Below, piece by piece: positions 16,833 through 26,823 of a DNA stretch of 64,000 nt. This DNA is from Flavobacterium sp. KACC 22761 (GTDB taxonomy: Bacteria > Bacteroidota > Bacteroidia > Flavobacteriales > Flavobacteriaceae), in NCBI RefSeq assembly GCF_034058155.1, contig NZ_CP139148.1, positions 1,178,001 through 1,242,000 of the forward strand. Direction: 5' to 3'. Made by a program: the position numbers and the translations under genes. Every line of letters starts with the position of its first letter. The first letter of the stretch is position 1. The notes below the pieces were generated by a model. It saw nothing but the letters and a program-made list of their open reading frames with translations, was not told where the DNA came from and made no database searches.

Positions 16833-17796
16833 AATTATTTAAATTGAATTCGTCTAAATCGTAAAATATAATTTCTTTTGGAGGCTGCATGCTGTTTTCG
16901 CTTAAATCTTCGGCCATTTCTTTTAAATCATTTGGCGAAATTGCCTCAATTTTGAGCAAATCATTTTCTTCATAATAAACTCCATTTTTGTAATTGGATT
17001 GCTTGACTTTAAAAAACATCGGACTTAGTTGTTGAAAGTTTTTGTCTTTTTTAAGTGTTCCAAAATTCAATTTTGATCGAAGTCCTAAAACTTTTTTATT
17101 TCGAATATGAATCGCCCAAGAATATATTGGAAGCGCATAATCCAAGTGAAGCGGATATCTTTTCAAGCTTTTGAGGTATTTTCCTGAAATGCTTCTGCTG
17201 TAAATTGAATTCAGAGAATCCGGCGCAATACTTCCCATATTATAAAACATCAAAACGCCAGAATCGACATTTGGTATTTTCGTTTTCTTAAAATACTTGA
17301 CTTGATGCAATCGAATTGTAGCTGAGAGTTTTTTCTGCGAAAGCTTCTTAATTTGTTCAATAAAGTGAAGATAATTCTCTTTGCTTTTTAATGTCCAGTC
17401 ACAATCAATCTGAATTTGCGTACAGCTTATTTTATTTGCCGAATTAATTTCATCAATTAAACGAATGGTCTTTTTTGCTAAATCCTCAACCTCAAGATTT
17501 GGTTGGAGCATTACTTTATTTTGAATAAAAACTACCGGAACAACATCAAAATGTTGCATGTTTTCCTTGAAATGAATTGGACTTATAGGAACCGGAATTT
17601 GTGTTTCTGGATGCAAACCAATATCAAAATACCGAATATAAAGTTTGCAAACATTGTTGTCTTTCAAAACTTCTTTTTCTGTCTCTGAAAATTTCAAGTT
17701 GGTTTTCCAATAATAAAAAGCGATTGCGGGCGGGTCATTTTTACTGCAGGCGGTCAGCAAAAGAAAGAATGAAATCCAAAAAAACCTTTTTAACAA
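16792..17796 (-). CDS. Lipoprotein with possible glycoside-hydrolase-like barrel
   Basis: The protein has 334 residues and starts at TTG (MLKRFFWISFFLLLTACSKND): a clear lipoprotein signal with lipobox LTAC. The body has alternating strand and helix with YIRYFDIG, QIQIDCDWT and LSATIRLHQVKYF, then GVLMFYNMG. Acidic residues at strand ends are reminiscent of TIM-barrel proteins of the DUF3142 kind, but that is only a pattern impression. It precedes and overlaps the 786-residue gene and heads the operon ending in mce. Confidence 0.82.
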   Translation of the reverse strand: MLKRFFWISFFLLLTACSKNDPPAIAFYYWKTNLKFSETEKEVLKDNNVCKLYIRYFDIGLHPETQIPVPISPIHFKENMQHFDVVPVVFIQNKVMLQPNLEVEDLAKKTIRLIDEINSANKISCTQIQIDCDWTLKSKENYLHFIEQIKKLSQKKLSATIRLHQVKYFKKTKIPNVDSGVLMFYNMGSIAPDSLNSIYSRSISGKYLKSLKRYPLHLDYALPIYSWAIHIRNKKVLGLRSKLNFGTLKKDKNFQQLSPMFFKVKQSNYKNGVYYEENDLLKIEAISPNDLKEMAEDLSENSMQPPKEIIFYDLDEFNLNNYEKNIFKETVSYF

Positions 17797-17822
17797 AACT
17801 AAGCAGTATTACATTTTGAAAC

Positions 17823-17830
17823 CAAAAGTA
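17823..17830 (-). promoter_or_regulatory. Candidate -7 element for the lipoprotein-786aa-mce operon
   Basis: The minus strand reads TACTTTTG, an exact TAnnTTTG match ending 27 bases before the TTG start. It supports that unusual start codon. Confidence 0.5.
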
Positions 17831-17950
17831 AGAAAATATTACCGTAAAAAAGTAGAAAAGGCAAAATTTGCAAATCCTAATAAATAGATAAAAAATTTCA
17901 ATTAAAGCAATAATAATCGTTATTTTGTGCAATCAAATTCAAAAACGATT

Positions 17951-19639
17951 ATGTTGAAAAACACGCTGAAATACATTTCACTTTTACTGGTATTTTTAAT
18001 GATGAGCTGTGCCAAAAGAGGCAGTATTACAGGCGGGTTAAAAGACACAATTCCTCCAACACTGGTTTCAAGTTATCCGAAAAATTTCAGCACTAATTTT
18101 AAAGAAACCGAAATCAAATTGGTATTTGATGAATATGTAAAGCTGAAAAACTTAAACAAACAGCTGATCATTTCGCCTCCAATGAAGCATGAGCCGCTTA
18201 TTCTTCCAACAAATGCGAGCAAATTTATCACTATAAAAATCAAAGATACTTTACAGCCAAATACGACTTACAGTATAAATTTTGGCCAAAGTCTTGCAGA
18301 CAATAATGAGGGAAATGCAATCAATCAGTTTAAATATGTTTTTTCGACGGGATCCTATATCGATTCGCTTTCTGTAAAAGGAATCATCAAAGATTCTTAT
18401 GAAAAATATGTCGATAATTTTGTGTCGGTTATGCTTTATGAAGTAAATGACAAATACAAAGATTCGACTGTTTATAAAGAATTTCCACGATACATTACAA
18501 ACACTTTGGACAGTTTGCGCACCTTTCAATTAGAAAACCTAAAGGCCGGAAAATATCTTTTGGTTGCTATGAAAGACAAATCAAACAACAATAAATTCAA
18601 TCCAAAAGATGACAAAATTGGCTTTATAAAACATCCAATCACCGTTCCAAATGATACGATCTTTGAATTGGAATTATTTAAGGAAACTTTGCCTTTAAAA
18701 ACATTCAAACCAATTCAGGCATCTGGAAATAGATTGTATCTTCCGTACGACGGAAAACAGAATTTCAAGGTTTTAAAACCAAAAATCACGCTTAAAAATC
18801 ATTCTGAAACTCTAGAGACAATCGTAACGCAATTTCCTAAAAAAGATTCGTTGCAAATTTGGTACAAACCAATAAAAACCGATTCGCTTTCTTTAGAAGT
18901 TAACACCGAAAAATACAACAAGAAATTCGGTTTCAAAATTAAAGACCTTAAAAAAGACACGCTGAATATCAAACCGGCTCAAAATGGCGTACTTAATTTT
19001 AGGGAACGATTTACGCTTGAATCGGAGACGCCTTTGGTGAAATTTGACAATACAAAAATCGCCTTAGTCAATAAAGATTCTGTTGCCGTGAAATTCACCA
19101 CAGAATATGATGAATTTGAGCAGAAATTATATTTCGATTTCAAAAAAGAACCTTTAGAAAAATACCATTTCACGTTATTGCCAGGCGCCTTAACCGATTT
19201 TTATGACAAAACGAATGATACTTTGTCATACAAATTAACAACGAAAGAAGTCGAAGATTATGGGAATTTAGTTTTGAATTTACAAAATGTAAAACGTTTC
19301 CCTATTATTGTTGAAATCACCAACAAAAAGGGCGATAAAGTTTTGGCAAGCGCTTATTCTGAAGGCGAAACCAAAATCGAGTTCAACTTGGTAGAACCCG
19401 AAGCATTTTCCGTACGTGTTATTTATGACGACAACAAGAACAAAATGTACGACACTGGTAATTTCTTAGAAAAGAAATATGCTGAAGAAGTCTTTTATTT
19501 TCAAAAAGAAGTCGATGTCCGCGCCAATTGGGATGTCGATCAACCTATTGATTTAAGCATTCCTTTTAGTCCGGAAGTCGAGAAAAAAACCGACAAGAAA
19601 AAACAAAAAGAAGCCGAAAAGAAACGAAAAGCTTTCTAA
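17951..19639 (+). CDS. Lipoprotein with bacterial Ig-like domain
   Basis: The protein has 562 residues from the ATG at 17951 (MLKNTLKYISLLLVFLMMSC); an in-frame GTG 24 bases upstream is less likely because it falls at the probable promoter. The lipobox is MMSC. Directly after it comes an Ig-like (Big_5) domain: GGLKDTIPPTLVSSYPKN, KLVFDEYVKLKN and a strand ending FGQSLADN. The middle is beta-rich with carboxypeptidase-regulatory-like turns (LENLKAGKYLLVAMKD). The C-terminus is Lys-rich. Probably surface or periplasmic; a structural or binding role is inferred. Its stop overlaps the convergent nitrilase gene by 4 bases. Confidence 0.87.
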   Translation: MLKNTLKYISLLLVFLMMSCAKRGSITGGLKDTIPPTLVSSYPKNFSTNFKETEIKLVFDEYVKLKNLNKQLIISPPMKHEPLILPTNASKFITIKIKDTLQPNTTYSINFGQSLADNNEGNAINQFKYVFSTGSYIDSLSVKGIIKDSYEKYVDNFVSVMLYEVNDKYKDSTVYKEFPRYITNTLDSLRTFQLENLKAGKYLLVAMKDKSNNNKFNPKDDKIGFIKHPITVPNDTIFELELFKETLPLKTFKPIQASGNRLYLPYDGKQNFKVLKPKITLKNHSETLETIVTQFPKKDSLQIWYKPIKTDSLSLEVNTEKYNKKFGFKIKDLKKDTLNIKPAQNGVLNFRERFTLESETPLVKFDNTKIALVNKDSVAVKFTTEYDEFEQKLYFDFKKEPLEKYHFTLLPGALTDFYDKTNDTLSYKLTTKEVEDYGNLVLNLQNVKRFPIIVEITNKKGDKVLASAYSEGETKIEFNLVEPEAFSVRVIYDDNKNKMYDTGNFLEKKYAEEVFYFQKEVDVRANWDVDQPIDLSIPFSPEVEKKTDKKKQKEAEKKRKAF

Positions 19640-20403
19640 AGTTTAATATCGAAAATATCTTGATCGCTTAAAAAATCAAGTTTTTTTCGAGTTTCCAGCA
19701 TTTTATCCTTATCCAATTCAACCACAAAAACGCCTGGTATTTCTTGTGGTTCAAGAATATAATGCCCTAAAAAATCAACTGCCTGCGAATGGCCGATGTG
19801 CTCGTAATTATTGGCATCAAGACCAAGTCGGTTAACACCAATCGTATAACTCAAATTTTCAATTGCTCTCGCTTTAAGCAAGGCATCCCATGCATTTGTA
19901 CGCACTTTTGGCCAATTGGCAACATACAAAAGTAAATCGTAGTTTTCAGCATTTCGGGCAAAAACCGGAAATCTCAAATCATAACAAACCTGAAGGCAAA
20001 TTTTCCAATCTAAATAATCTACAATTACTTTTTCGGTACCTGCGGTATAAAACTGATTTTCTCCAGCCAATGTAAACAAATGGCGTTTGTTATAATATTG
20101 AACTTCTCCCGACGGAAAAACGAACAACATTCGGTTATAATATTTTCCGTTTTCAACAATAACAAGACTGCCTGTTATGGCTGCGTTTTTTTGTTTTGCT
20201 TTAAATTTCATCCAACCAATGGTTTCTCCTTGCATTGTTTCGGCAACTTCAGAAGCATTCATTGTAAATCCGGTCGAAAACATTTCAGGAAGCACAATTA
20301 AATTTACTTCCGAGCTGATTTCATTGATTTTCGAGTCAAAATTTTCTCGATTTTTAGAAGCATTCTCCCAAAAAAGATCGGTTTGGATTAAAGCAATTTT
20401 CAT
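19636..20403 (-). CDS. Carbon-nitrogen hydrolase (nitrilase superfamily, omega-amidase-like)
   Basis: The protein has 255 residues. The Glu-Lys-Cys triad is visible: Glu40 in VLPEMF, Lys in YNKRHLF (about 114) and Cys in LQVCYDLRFP (about 149). Length and motifs fit the YafV/omega-amidase branch, which hydrolyses alpha-ketoglutaramate and related amides in metabolite repair; the exact substrate is inferred. It lies 37 bases downstream of the DeoR-type regulator on the same strand, so the two may be co-transcribed. Confidence 0.9.
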   Translation of the reverse strand: MKIALIQTDLFWENASKNRENFDSKINEISSEVNLIVLPEMFSTGFTMNASEVAETMQGETIGWMKFKAKQKNAAITGSLVIVENGKYYNRMLFVFPSGEVQYYNKRHLFTLAGENQFYTAGTEKVIVDYLDWKICLQVCYDLRFPVFARNAENYDLLLYVANWPKVRTNAWDALLKARAIENLSYTIGVNRLGLDANNYEHIGHSQAVDFLGHYILEPQEIPGVFVVELDKDKMLETRKKLDFLSDQDIFDIKL

Positions 20404-20440
20404 TTTTATATGGGTATGAAAGTCAAAAAACAGTTTGACG

Positions 20441-21217
20441 TTAGATTACAATTAAACTCGGAACAGCTTTTTTATAAGGTTGTAATTTTTCGTGATTTGG
20501 TTCTTCTTCGGTAATTACATAATTAACGTCAGACAAACTTGCAATTTTCATTTTAAGAACTGTATTTAGCTTTTCAGTAATGGTTAAAACTGCAGTTTTT
20601 TTAGAAGCCTGAATCATTGCTTTTTTCACTTGAACAGTTTCCCAATCTGAATCAGAATAACCACCATCTACGTCCAAAGCATTTGTTCCTAAAACCAAAA
20701 GATCGGCTTTTATGTTGGCTAACTGATGAAAAGTTTCTCCGCTTATACACATTTGGCTATATGAAGAAATGCTTCCGCCAATCATAATGGTCTTGATATT
20801 CGGTTTATCCAAAAGCTGTACCGCCGTTAAAGCAGTAATCGTAAAAACAGTCAAATTAAGATCATTCGGAATCAAACGGATAAATTCTCGAATCGTAGTT
20901 CCGCCATCCACAACCAAAACCATTCCGTCATGAAGAAGACCAACGGCTTTTTGTGCAATGACTTGTTTTGCCTCAACCGCATAAGTTTGATTCGATGAAG
21001 AATAGTGATATCCTTTAGTCATTGCACCACCTTTTACTTTAATCAAAAGCGATTCAGCGTCTAATTCATTTATATCACGTCGAACAGTATCTTCAGAAAC
21101 GCCAAGTTTTGCAGAAAGAGTTTCAAAACTGACACGTGTGTGCAGATTGATTTCTTTCAAAATATGATTTTTACGTTCTTCCTTGCTGTAATTTAAAACT
21201 TCATTTTCAGTACTCAT
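20441..21217 (-). CDS. DeoR/GlpR-family transcriptional regulator
   Basis: The protein has 258 residues. An N-terminal winged helix-turn-helix (about 15-70, with LGVSEDTVRRDINEL) is followed by the sugar-phosphate-sensing DeoR C-terminal domain (DGGTTIREF, GGSIS, LGTNALDVDGGYSD). DeoR regulators repress catabolic genes and respond to phosphorylated sugars; the effector here is unknown. No sugar gene is adjacent. A palindrome lies inside its own promoter spacer, suggesting autoregulation. Confidence 0.93.
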   Translation of the reverse strand: MSTENEVLNYSKEERKNHILKEINLHTRVSFETLSAKLGVSEDTVRRDINELDAESLLIKVKGGAMTKGYHYSSSNQTYAVEAKQVIAQKAVGLLHDGMVLVVDGGTTIREFIRLIPNDLNLTVFTITALTAVQLLDKPNIKTIMIGGSISSYSQMCISGETFHQLANIKADLLVLGTNALDVDGGYSDSDWETVQVKKAMIQASKKTAVLTITEKLNTVLKMKIASLSDVNYVITEEEPNHEKLQPYKKAVPSLIVI

Positions 21218-21238
21218 GGCATTATTTTTTTCTACTTA

Positions 21239-21258
21239 CAAAAATAATGATTATCATT
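21239..21258 (-). promoter_or_regulatory. Candidate promoter with embedded operator for the DeoR gene
   Basis: The minus strand has TATTTTTG (21239-21246), an exact -7 word 22 bases before the ATG. Abutting it, AATGATTATCATT (21246-21258) is a 6-1-6 perfect inverted repeat placed between the -7 and the -33 position. This suits a repressor site. It also resembles half of a Fur box, so Fur control is an alternative. Confidence 0.4.
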
Positions 21259-21511
21259 TGATATTTCATTGAATCCAAAAATCGTATTGCTAATATTTTT
21301 GTAGCAATCAAATTCCTAAATTTTCACTATATCATTCAATCTTTCCCGCAATGACTTTGAAAATATTCCTTTACAAATCATTTTCATTTGCTATGCCTTA
21401 TATTTAAAGGCTTTCATGTTTTATTTATCAAAAAATGATATTAATAATTTTATAACAAAATTATTTTGGCATAACTTAAACGTTGCTATATGGAATCTAA
21501 AGTAAATAAAA

Positions 21512-21543
21512 AAGCATCCCATTCTGGACGGGATGCTTTTTTA
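21512..21543 (-). terminator. Terminator of the sdhCAB operon
   Basis: A stem AAAAAGCATCCC / GGGATGCTTTTT with a 9-nt loop lies just past the sdhB stop on the minus strand. The rest of the 21218-21563 gap is AT-rich and holds no gene. Confidence 0.85.
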
Positions 21544-21563
21544 ATTTTATCTAAAAAGATCTA

Positions 21564-22310
21564 TTATCCTTTCAAACTTGCTGCTAAATATTCACGATTC
21601 ATACGTGCAATATTTTCAAGAGAAATTCCTTTTGGACATTCTACTTCGCAAGCTCCTGTATTTGTACAGTTTCCAAAACCTTCCAAATCCATTTGGTGAA
21701 CCATGTTTAATACACGGTCAACTGCTTCAACTTTACCTTGAGGCAATAATGCATATTGAGAAACTTTTGCAGAAACGAATAACATAGCTGAAGAGTTTTT
21801 ACAAGTTGCCACACAAGCTCCACAACCAATACAAGCCGCAGCATCAAATGATTTATCAGCATCGTCTTTGTTGATTGGAATAGTATTCGCATCGATTGTA
21901 TTTCCTGAAGTATTTACAGAGATAAATCCTCCTGCATGTTGAATTCTATCGAAAGAACTTCTGTCAACTACTAAATCTTTAATTACAGGGAAAGCTTTTG
22001 CTCTAAATGGCTCGATAAAGATCGTATCACCATCTTTAAACATACGCATGTGCAACTGACAAGTTGTAACACCTCTGTCTGGTCCGTGTGCTTCACCGTT
22101 GATGAATAAAGAACACATTCCGCAGATTCCTTCACGACAATCGTGATCAAATGCTACTGGCTCTTCTCCTTTGTTGATTAAACCTTCGTTAAGAACGTCT
22201 AACATTTCAAGGAAAGACATATCTGGTTCGATTCCATCGATAGGATATTCTACAATCCCTCCTTTATCTTGAGCGTTTTTTTGACGCCATATTTTTAATG
22301 TAAGTTTCAT
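21564..22310 (-). CDS. sdhB: Succinate dehydrogenase/fumarate reductase iron-sulfur subunit
   Basis: The protein has 248 residues. Cysteines for the 2Fe-2S cluster are in [12 protein letters not shown] and those of the 4Fe-4S and 3Fe-4S clusters in [13 protein letters not shown] and [14 protein letters not shown]. It passes electrons from SdhA to the cytochrome b subunit. Last gene of the sdhCAB operon; the 51-base spacer before it contains three copies of GTATTAAG. Confidence 0.96.
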   Translation of the reverse strand: MKLTLKIWRQKNAQDKGGIVEYPIDGIEPDMSFLEMLDVLNEGLINKGEEPVAFDHDCREGICGMCSLFINGEAHGPDRGVTTCQLHMRMFKDGDTIFIEPFRAKAFPVIKDLVVDRSSFDRIQHAGGFISVNTSGNTIDANTIPINKDDADKSFDAAACIGCGACVATCKNSSAMLFVSAKVSQYALLPQGKVEAVDRVLNMVHQMDLEGFGNCTNTGACEVECPKGISLENIARMNREYLAASLKG

Positions 22311-22361
22311 TTTGTATACGTATTAAGTATTAAGAAAAAAGTATTAAGCCTTTTCTAAATA

Positions 22362-24362
22362 CTATTTATAGCTTCTTTGAACTAATTTAATGTTTTCGTA
22401 ATTAAGAGGTTCTTTGTGCAACACTGCATCACTTGGTTTTCCTTTGTATTCCCAAGCTGCAACGTATGCAAAGTTTTCATCGTCACGAAGTGCTTCTCCT
22501 TCTTCTGTCTGGTATTCCTCACGGAAGTGACCTCCACAAGATTCGTTACGGTGTAAAGCATCTTTTGCGAACAATTCTCCCAATTCTAAGAAATCGGCAA
22601 CACGAGTCGCTTTTTCTAATTCTTGATTAAATTCGTAAGCGCCTCCTGGAACTTTTACATCTTTATAAAACTCTTCACGTAAAGCAGCAATTTCTTCGAT
22701 AGCTTCAGTCAAACCTTTAGCGTTACGAGCCATACCTACTTTATTCCACATTATTTTACCCAATTTTTTATGGAAATAATCTACAGAATGTGTTCCGTTA
22801 TTATTGATAAATTTATTGATTTGATCTACAACCGCTTTCTCAGCTTCAACGAATTCTGGCAAGTCTGTAGAAATTGGTCCCATTTTAATATCCGGAGCTA
22901 AATAATCTCCGATAGTGTATGGCAATACGAAATATCCATCAGCTAAACCTTGCATTAAAGCAGAAGCTCCAAGTCTGTTTGCTCCGTGATCAGAGAAGTT
23001 AGATTCTCCAATTGAGAAACATCCAGGAATTGTAGTCATTAAGTTATAATCAACCCAAGTTCCACCCATTGTATAGTGAACCGCTGGGTAAATCATCATT
23101 GGCGTTACATAAGGATCTTCGTCAACGATTTTCAAGTACATTTGGAATAAGTTTCCGTATTTACTCTTAACGATATCAGTTCCTAATTTAGTAACTAAAG
23201 CTTTGTCATTTTCATTCAATCCTTTTACGTGAGCAGCCTCTTTTCCGTAACGTTCGATAGCGGCAGCGAAATCTAAATAAACTGCTTCTCCAGTTTTGTT
23301 AACTCCAAAACCAGCATCACATCTTTCTTTAGCCGCACGAGACGCAACGTCACGAGGAACTAAGTTACCAAAAGCAGGATATCTTCTTTCTAAGAAATAA
23401 TCTCTTTCGTCTTCAGATAAATCAATTGCTTTTTTCTTTCCTTCACGGATTGCCTGAGCATCTTCTAATTTTTTAGGTACCCAAATACGACCGTCATTAC
23501 GTAAAGATTCAGACATCAAAGTCAGTTTAGACTGGTGATCTCCTGAAACCGGAATACATGTTGGGTGAATTTGCGTATAACAAGGATTTGCGAAAAACGC
23601 TCCTTTTTTATGAATTTTCCAAGCTGCTGTTGCGTTACTTCCCATAGCATTTGTTGAAAGGAAAAATACGTTTCCGTATCCTCCTGAACCAATTACTACC
23701 GCGTGAGCAGAATGTCTTTCTATTTTTCCTGTGATTAAGTCACGAGCGATAATACCTCTCGCTTTTCCGTTCACGATTACAATGTCAAGCATTTCGTGAC
23801 GGTTGTACATTTTGATTTTTCCACGACCAATCTGACGGTTCATTGCAGAATAAGCTCCTAACAATAATTGCTGTCCAGTTTGTCCTTGTGCATAAAATGT
23901 ACGAGAAACCAAAGTTCCTCCAAAAGAACGGTTATCTAAAAGTCCGCCGTATTCACGAGCCAACGGCACCCCTTGAGCCACACATTGGTCAATAATATTT
24001 GCAGAAACTTCAGCCAAACGGTGAACGTTTGCTTCACGTGCACGGTAGTCACCTCCTTTTACAGTATCGTAGAACAATCTGTAAACTGAGTCACCGTCAC
24101 CTTTATAGTTTTTTGCCGCGTTGATACCTCCTTGTGCCGCGATTGAGTGCGCACGACGTGGAGAATCTTGGAAGCAGAATGCTTTTACGTTATATCCTAA
24201 CTCAGCCAAAGTAGCCGCAGCCGAACCTCCAGCTAAACCTGTCCCAACAACGATAATATCTAAATTACGTTTATTAGCAGGGTTTACTAAATTAATATGA
24301 TCTTTATAATTTGTCCATTTGTCCGCTATAGGACCATTTGGAATTTTTGAATCTAATGCCAT
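22362..24362 (-). CDS. sdhA: Succinate dehydrogenase flavoprotein subunit
   Basis: The protein has 666 residues. The FAD Rossmann motif [13 protein letters not shown], the covalent-FAD His in [15 protein letters not shown] and the substrate-site segment [12 protein letters not shown] are present. It oxidises succinate to fumarate (or the reverse) at the inner membrane. It belongs to the type B/E-like group with a single large cytochrome b, as the neighbouring gene shows. It lies 15 bases downstream of that gene. Confidence 0.97.
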   Translation of the reverse strand: MALDSKIPNGPIADKWTNYKDHINLVNPANKRNLDIIVVGTGLAGGSAAATLAELGYNVKAFCFQDSPRRAHSIAAQGGINAAKNYKGDGDSVYRLFYDTVKGGDYRAREANVHRLAEVSANIIDQCVAQGVPLAREYGGLLDNRSFGGTLVSRTFYAQGQTGQQLLLGAYSAMNRQIGRGKIKMYNRHEMLDIVIVNGKARGIIARDLITGKIERHSAHAVVIGSGGYGNVFFLSTNAMGSNATAAWKIHKKGAFFANPCYTQIHPTCIPVSGDHQSKLTLMSESLRNDGRIWVPKKLEDAQAIREGKKKAIDLSEDERDYFLERRYPAFGNLVPRDVASRAAKERCDAGFGVNKTGEAVYLDFAAAIERYGKEAAHVKGLNENDKALVTKLGTDIVKSKYGNLFQMYLKIVDEDPYVTPMMIYPAVHYTMGGTWVDYNLMTTIPGCFSIGESNFSDHGANRLGASALMQGLADGYFVLPYTIGDYLAPDIKMGPISTDLPEFVEAEKAVVDQINKFINNNGTHSVDYFHKKLGKIMWNKVGMARNAKGLTEAIEEIAALREEFYKDVKVPGGAYEFNQELEKATRVADFLELGELFAKDALHRNESCGGHFREEYQTEEGEALRDDENFAYVAAWEYKGKPSDAVLHKEPLNYENIKLVQRSYK

Positions 24363-24377
24363 TATAATTGATATTAA

Positions 24378-25043
24378 TTATTGTTTGAAATGATGAAATA
24401 AAGCGATAATTATGAAAAGCGCTGGAACTACAACTGCAAACCAGTATCCTACTTTACTTAAAAATCTAGAGTATTTGTTGTGCATTCCCATTGATTGAAG
24501 AGAAGATGCAAATCCGTGCCAAAGGTGGAAACCTAAAAGTACGAAAGCCACACAATATAATCCTGTACGGATTGGATCGTGGAATTTATGAACTAACTCG
24601 CCATAATACCTTGTCGCATCTGGTGCTGTACCTGCTATGTACTTGTAAGTAACTTCAGGAAACCAAAAATCATAAAAATGCAATCCTAAGAAAGCCAAAA
24701 TAACCAATCCAGAAATAATCATATTTCTAGAACTCCAAGAAGCATTCGCCGCTCCATTGTATTTTGCATAAGCAATTGGCCTTGCAGCGCTGTTTTGAGC
24801 GGTCAGAACAAATCCCATTACGAAATGGAAAATTACTCCGAATGCCAAAATTGGTTGCATTACATACTGAATCAGCGGATTGTATCCCATAAAGTGAGAA
24901 GCCTCGTTGAAAACGTCTTCACTAATTATAGAAATAAAATTTAAGGAAACATGCAGCGCTAAAAACGTGATTAAGAATATTCCCGAAAGAGCCATAGCTA
25001 CTTTCTTTAAGATGGAAGCATTCAACTGTGCAGATTGTGCCAT
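24378..25043 (-). CDS. sdhC: Succinate dehydrogenase cytochrome b subunit
   Basis: The protein has 221 residues from the ATG of MAQSAQLNASILKKVAMALSG. The open frame runs to 25130, but a promoter at 25075-25105 lies inside the extension. Five membrane helices typical of cytochrome b558 (one-subunit anchor) with conserved His in LHVSLNF, FHFVMGF, LGLHFYDF and LGFHLWHG, candidate haem ligands. It anchors SdhAB and transfers electrons to or from menaquinone. Confidence 0.95.
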   Translation of the reverse strand: MAQSAQLNASILKKVAMALSGIFLITFLALHVSLNFISIISEDVFNEASHFMGYNPLIQYVMQPILAFGVIFHFVMGFVLTAQNSAARPIAYAKYNGAANASWSSRNMIISGLVILAFLGLHFYDFWFPEVTYKYIAGTAPDATRYYGELVHKFHDPIRTGLYCVAFVLLGFHLWHGFASSLQSMGMHNKYSRFLSKVGYWFAVVVPALFIIIALFHHFKQ

Positions 25044-25074
25044 AAGTGTTAAGTAGTTTGTTTTAAAAATTACA

Positions 25075-25105
25075 CAAAAATAACTCAAATACAAAAGAAC
25101 TACAA
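25075..25105 (-). promoter_or_regulatory. Promoter of sdhCAB
   Basis: The minus strand has a -33 TTG (25103-25105), a 20-base spacer and TATTTTTG (25075-25082), a full match to the Bacteroidota consensus. Transcription would start near 25069, giving a short leader before the ATG at 25043. Confidence 0.6.
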
Positions 25106-25327
25106 CCATTTCGTTGTTATTTATAATCATTTTAAAATAGACTACTTATAAGTATTTTTACGTATAAATTTAGTATGCGAAACGTAAAAAATTGCTTCAC
25201 AGTGATTTTGCGACATTTCAATACGTATTCAGATTACTAAAAATTTATCATATTGTTATTTTATTCAAACTTTTGGTTTGATTTCTTTAAAAGTGCTCCT
25301 TGCTCCTAATTTTATCCAAGCAAAAAA

Positions 25328-25357
25328 TTGTCATTCCATAACATAGTTTTACCTTTA
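25328..25357 (+). promoter_or_regulatory. Candidate promoter of the HMG-CoA synthase gene
   Basis: TTG (25328-25330), a 19-base spacer and TACCTTTA (25350-25357, one mismatch in the last base) precede the ATG at 25377 by about 20 bases. The rest of the 333-base gap to sdhC is AT-rich without other recognisable elements. Confidence 0.5.
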
Positions 25358-25376
25358 GCGGCTCAAAAATTTAAGA

Positions 25377-26738
25377 ATGAAAACAGGAATTGATGCTATT
25401 TCTTTCGACGTAGCAAACATACATTTACCCATAAAAACTTTGGCGATTGCCAGAAATATTGAACCAGAAAAACTAGAAAAAGGTCTTGGATTACTAAAAA
25501 TGACTTTCCCAGACGTTCATCAGGACGCAGTTGTTTTTGGAGCAAATGCTTTAACCAAATTGATCATTGACAATAAAATTGACCTAAAAGAAATCAGTCG
25601 AATTTATGTTGGTACCGAAAGCGGTATTGATAGTTCGAAACCAATTGCTTCTTATTTGATCAGCTTAATGGAGCAAAAATTTGGAGAAGATGCTTTGGCA
25701 GAATGCGATGTTGTTGACTTTACTTTCGCTTGTATTGGCGGAGTTGACGCGATGCAAAACTGTCTTGATTTCGTAAAATTGAATCCGACGAAAAAAGCAA
25801 TCGTCGTTACTTCTGATTTTGCAAAATATGATTTGAATTCTGGCGGAGAATATACGCAAGGTGCTGGTGCTGTTGCGATGTTAATTTCGGCGAACCCAAA
25901 AATTATTGCTTTTGACGACAATTGGGCAACAAGCACAAAAGGTGTTTTTGATTTCTTTAAACCATACAGAACGATTTCTAAAGAAGAAATTACTAAAAAC
26001 GCCAACAACGATTCTTGGTTTGACAATCTAGAAGCTGAAATTGAAATCCACAAAGACCAGCCTGTTTTTGATGGACAATATTCCAACCAATGTTATATGG
26101 ATCGTACGCGAAATGCTTACTTTTCATTCAAAAAACTAAAAAACACAACCGAAACTTTATACAACACCTGGCATAGTATAGTGATGCATTTGCCATATTC
26201 TTTCCAAGGAAGAAGAATGCTTTCTGAAATTTATGCTCTAGACAGTGCCGAAAAAATTATTGCCGATGATATTGCTCCAGCAGATTATCAGACAAAAATT
26301 AAAGAAGTGGCAAAATCGGAGGATTACAGAAGTTTTGTAACCGAGAAATTACAGCCTGCAGAATTGGCTTCTTCATTGATTGGAAACCTTTATACAGGTT
26401 CTATTTTCATGGGATTGTTATCGACTTTGGCTCATTTTTATGATACAAACAAAGAAGTTGCCGGAACTAAATTCGGTTTCTTAGCTTACGGAAGCGGATC
26501 GAAATCGAAAGTTTTTGAAGGAACTATTCAACCAGAATGGAAATCGGCTTTAGAAAATGTAAAACTTTTCGAAAACTTAGCCGAAAGCATTGAAATTGAT
26601 TTCAACACTTACGAAAGTCTTCACAAAAAAGAACAAAAACAAAGCGTTAGAACTCCAAAAAACGAATGGGTTTTAGATAGAATCGAAAAAGAAATCCCTG
26701 TTTTGATTGGAGCGAGATATTATAAATGGGTGGATTAA
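25377..26738 (+). CDS. Hydroxymethylglutaryl-CoA synthase
   Basis: The protein has 453 residues and a thiolase-like fold. The acyl-accepting Cys is in FTFACIGGVDA (about 121), followed by GAGAVAMLI and the C-terminal FLAYGSGSKSKVFEG. It condenses acetyl-CoA and acetoacetyl-CoA to HMG-CoA in the mevalonate route, which many Flavobacteriia use for isoprenoids. The length is somewhat above bacterial MvaS (about 390), closer to the longer form seen in Bacteroidota. It stands alone, closed by a strong terminator. Confidence 0.9.
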   Translation: MKTGIDAISFDVANIHLPIKTLAIARNIEPEKLEKGLGLLKMTFPDVHQDAVVFGANALTKLIIDNKIDLKEISRIYVGTESGIDSSKPIASYLISLMEQKFGEDALAECDVVDFTFACIGGVDAMQNCLDFVKLNPTKKAIVVTSDFAKYDLNSGGEYTQGAGAVAMLISANPKIIAFDDNWATSTKGVFDFFKPYRTISKEEITKNANNDSWFDNLEAEIEIHKDQPVFDGQYSNQCYMDRTRNAYFSFKKLKNTTETLYNTWHSIVMHLPYSFQGRRMLSEIYALDSAEKIIADDIAPADYQTKIKEVAKSEDYRSFVTEKLQPAELASSLIGNLYTGSIFMGLLSTLAHFYDTNKEVAGTKFGFLAYGSGSKSKVFEGTIQPEWKSALENVKLFENLAESIEIDFNTYESLHKKEQKQSVRTPKNEWVLDRIEKEIPVLIGARYYKWVD

Positions 26739-26741
26739 AAA

Positions 26742-26775
26742 TTAAATTCCAATTTTTAAAATACCAAATTCCAAT
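26742..26775. repeat. AAATTCCAAT words after the HMG-CoA synthase gene
   Basis: Two direct copies of AAATTCCAAT lie within 35 bases. Related palindromic arrangements of the same word occur at 44035-44098 and 55847-55893. Confidence 0.5.
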
Positions 26776-26777
26776 AG

Positions 26778-26806
26778 AAAACCGAAGCTTTTGCTTCGGT
26801 TTTTTT
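26778..26806 (+). terminator. Terminator of the HMG-CoA synthase gene
   Basis: A stem AAACCGAAGC / GCTTCGGTTT with a TTTT loop and a T-run follows 40 bases past the stop. Confidence 0.85.
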
Positions 26807-26823
26807 ATTATCACCCAAAGTTT

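Noticed and set aside
25652..26086. 144-codon open frame on the minus strand
   Set aside because: Antisense to the HMG-CoA synthase active-site region; no start signals or domain.
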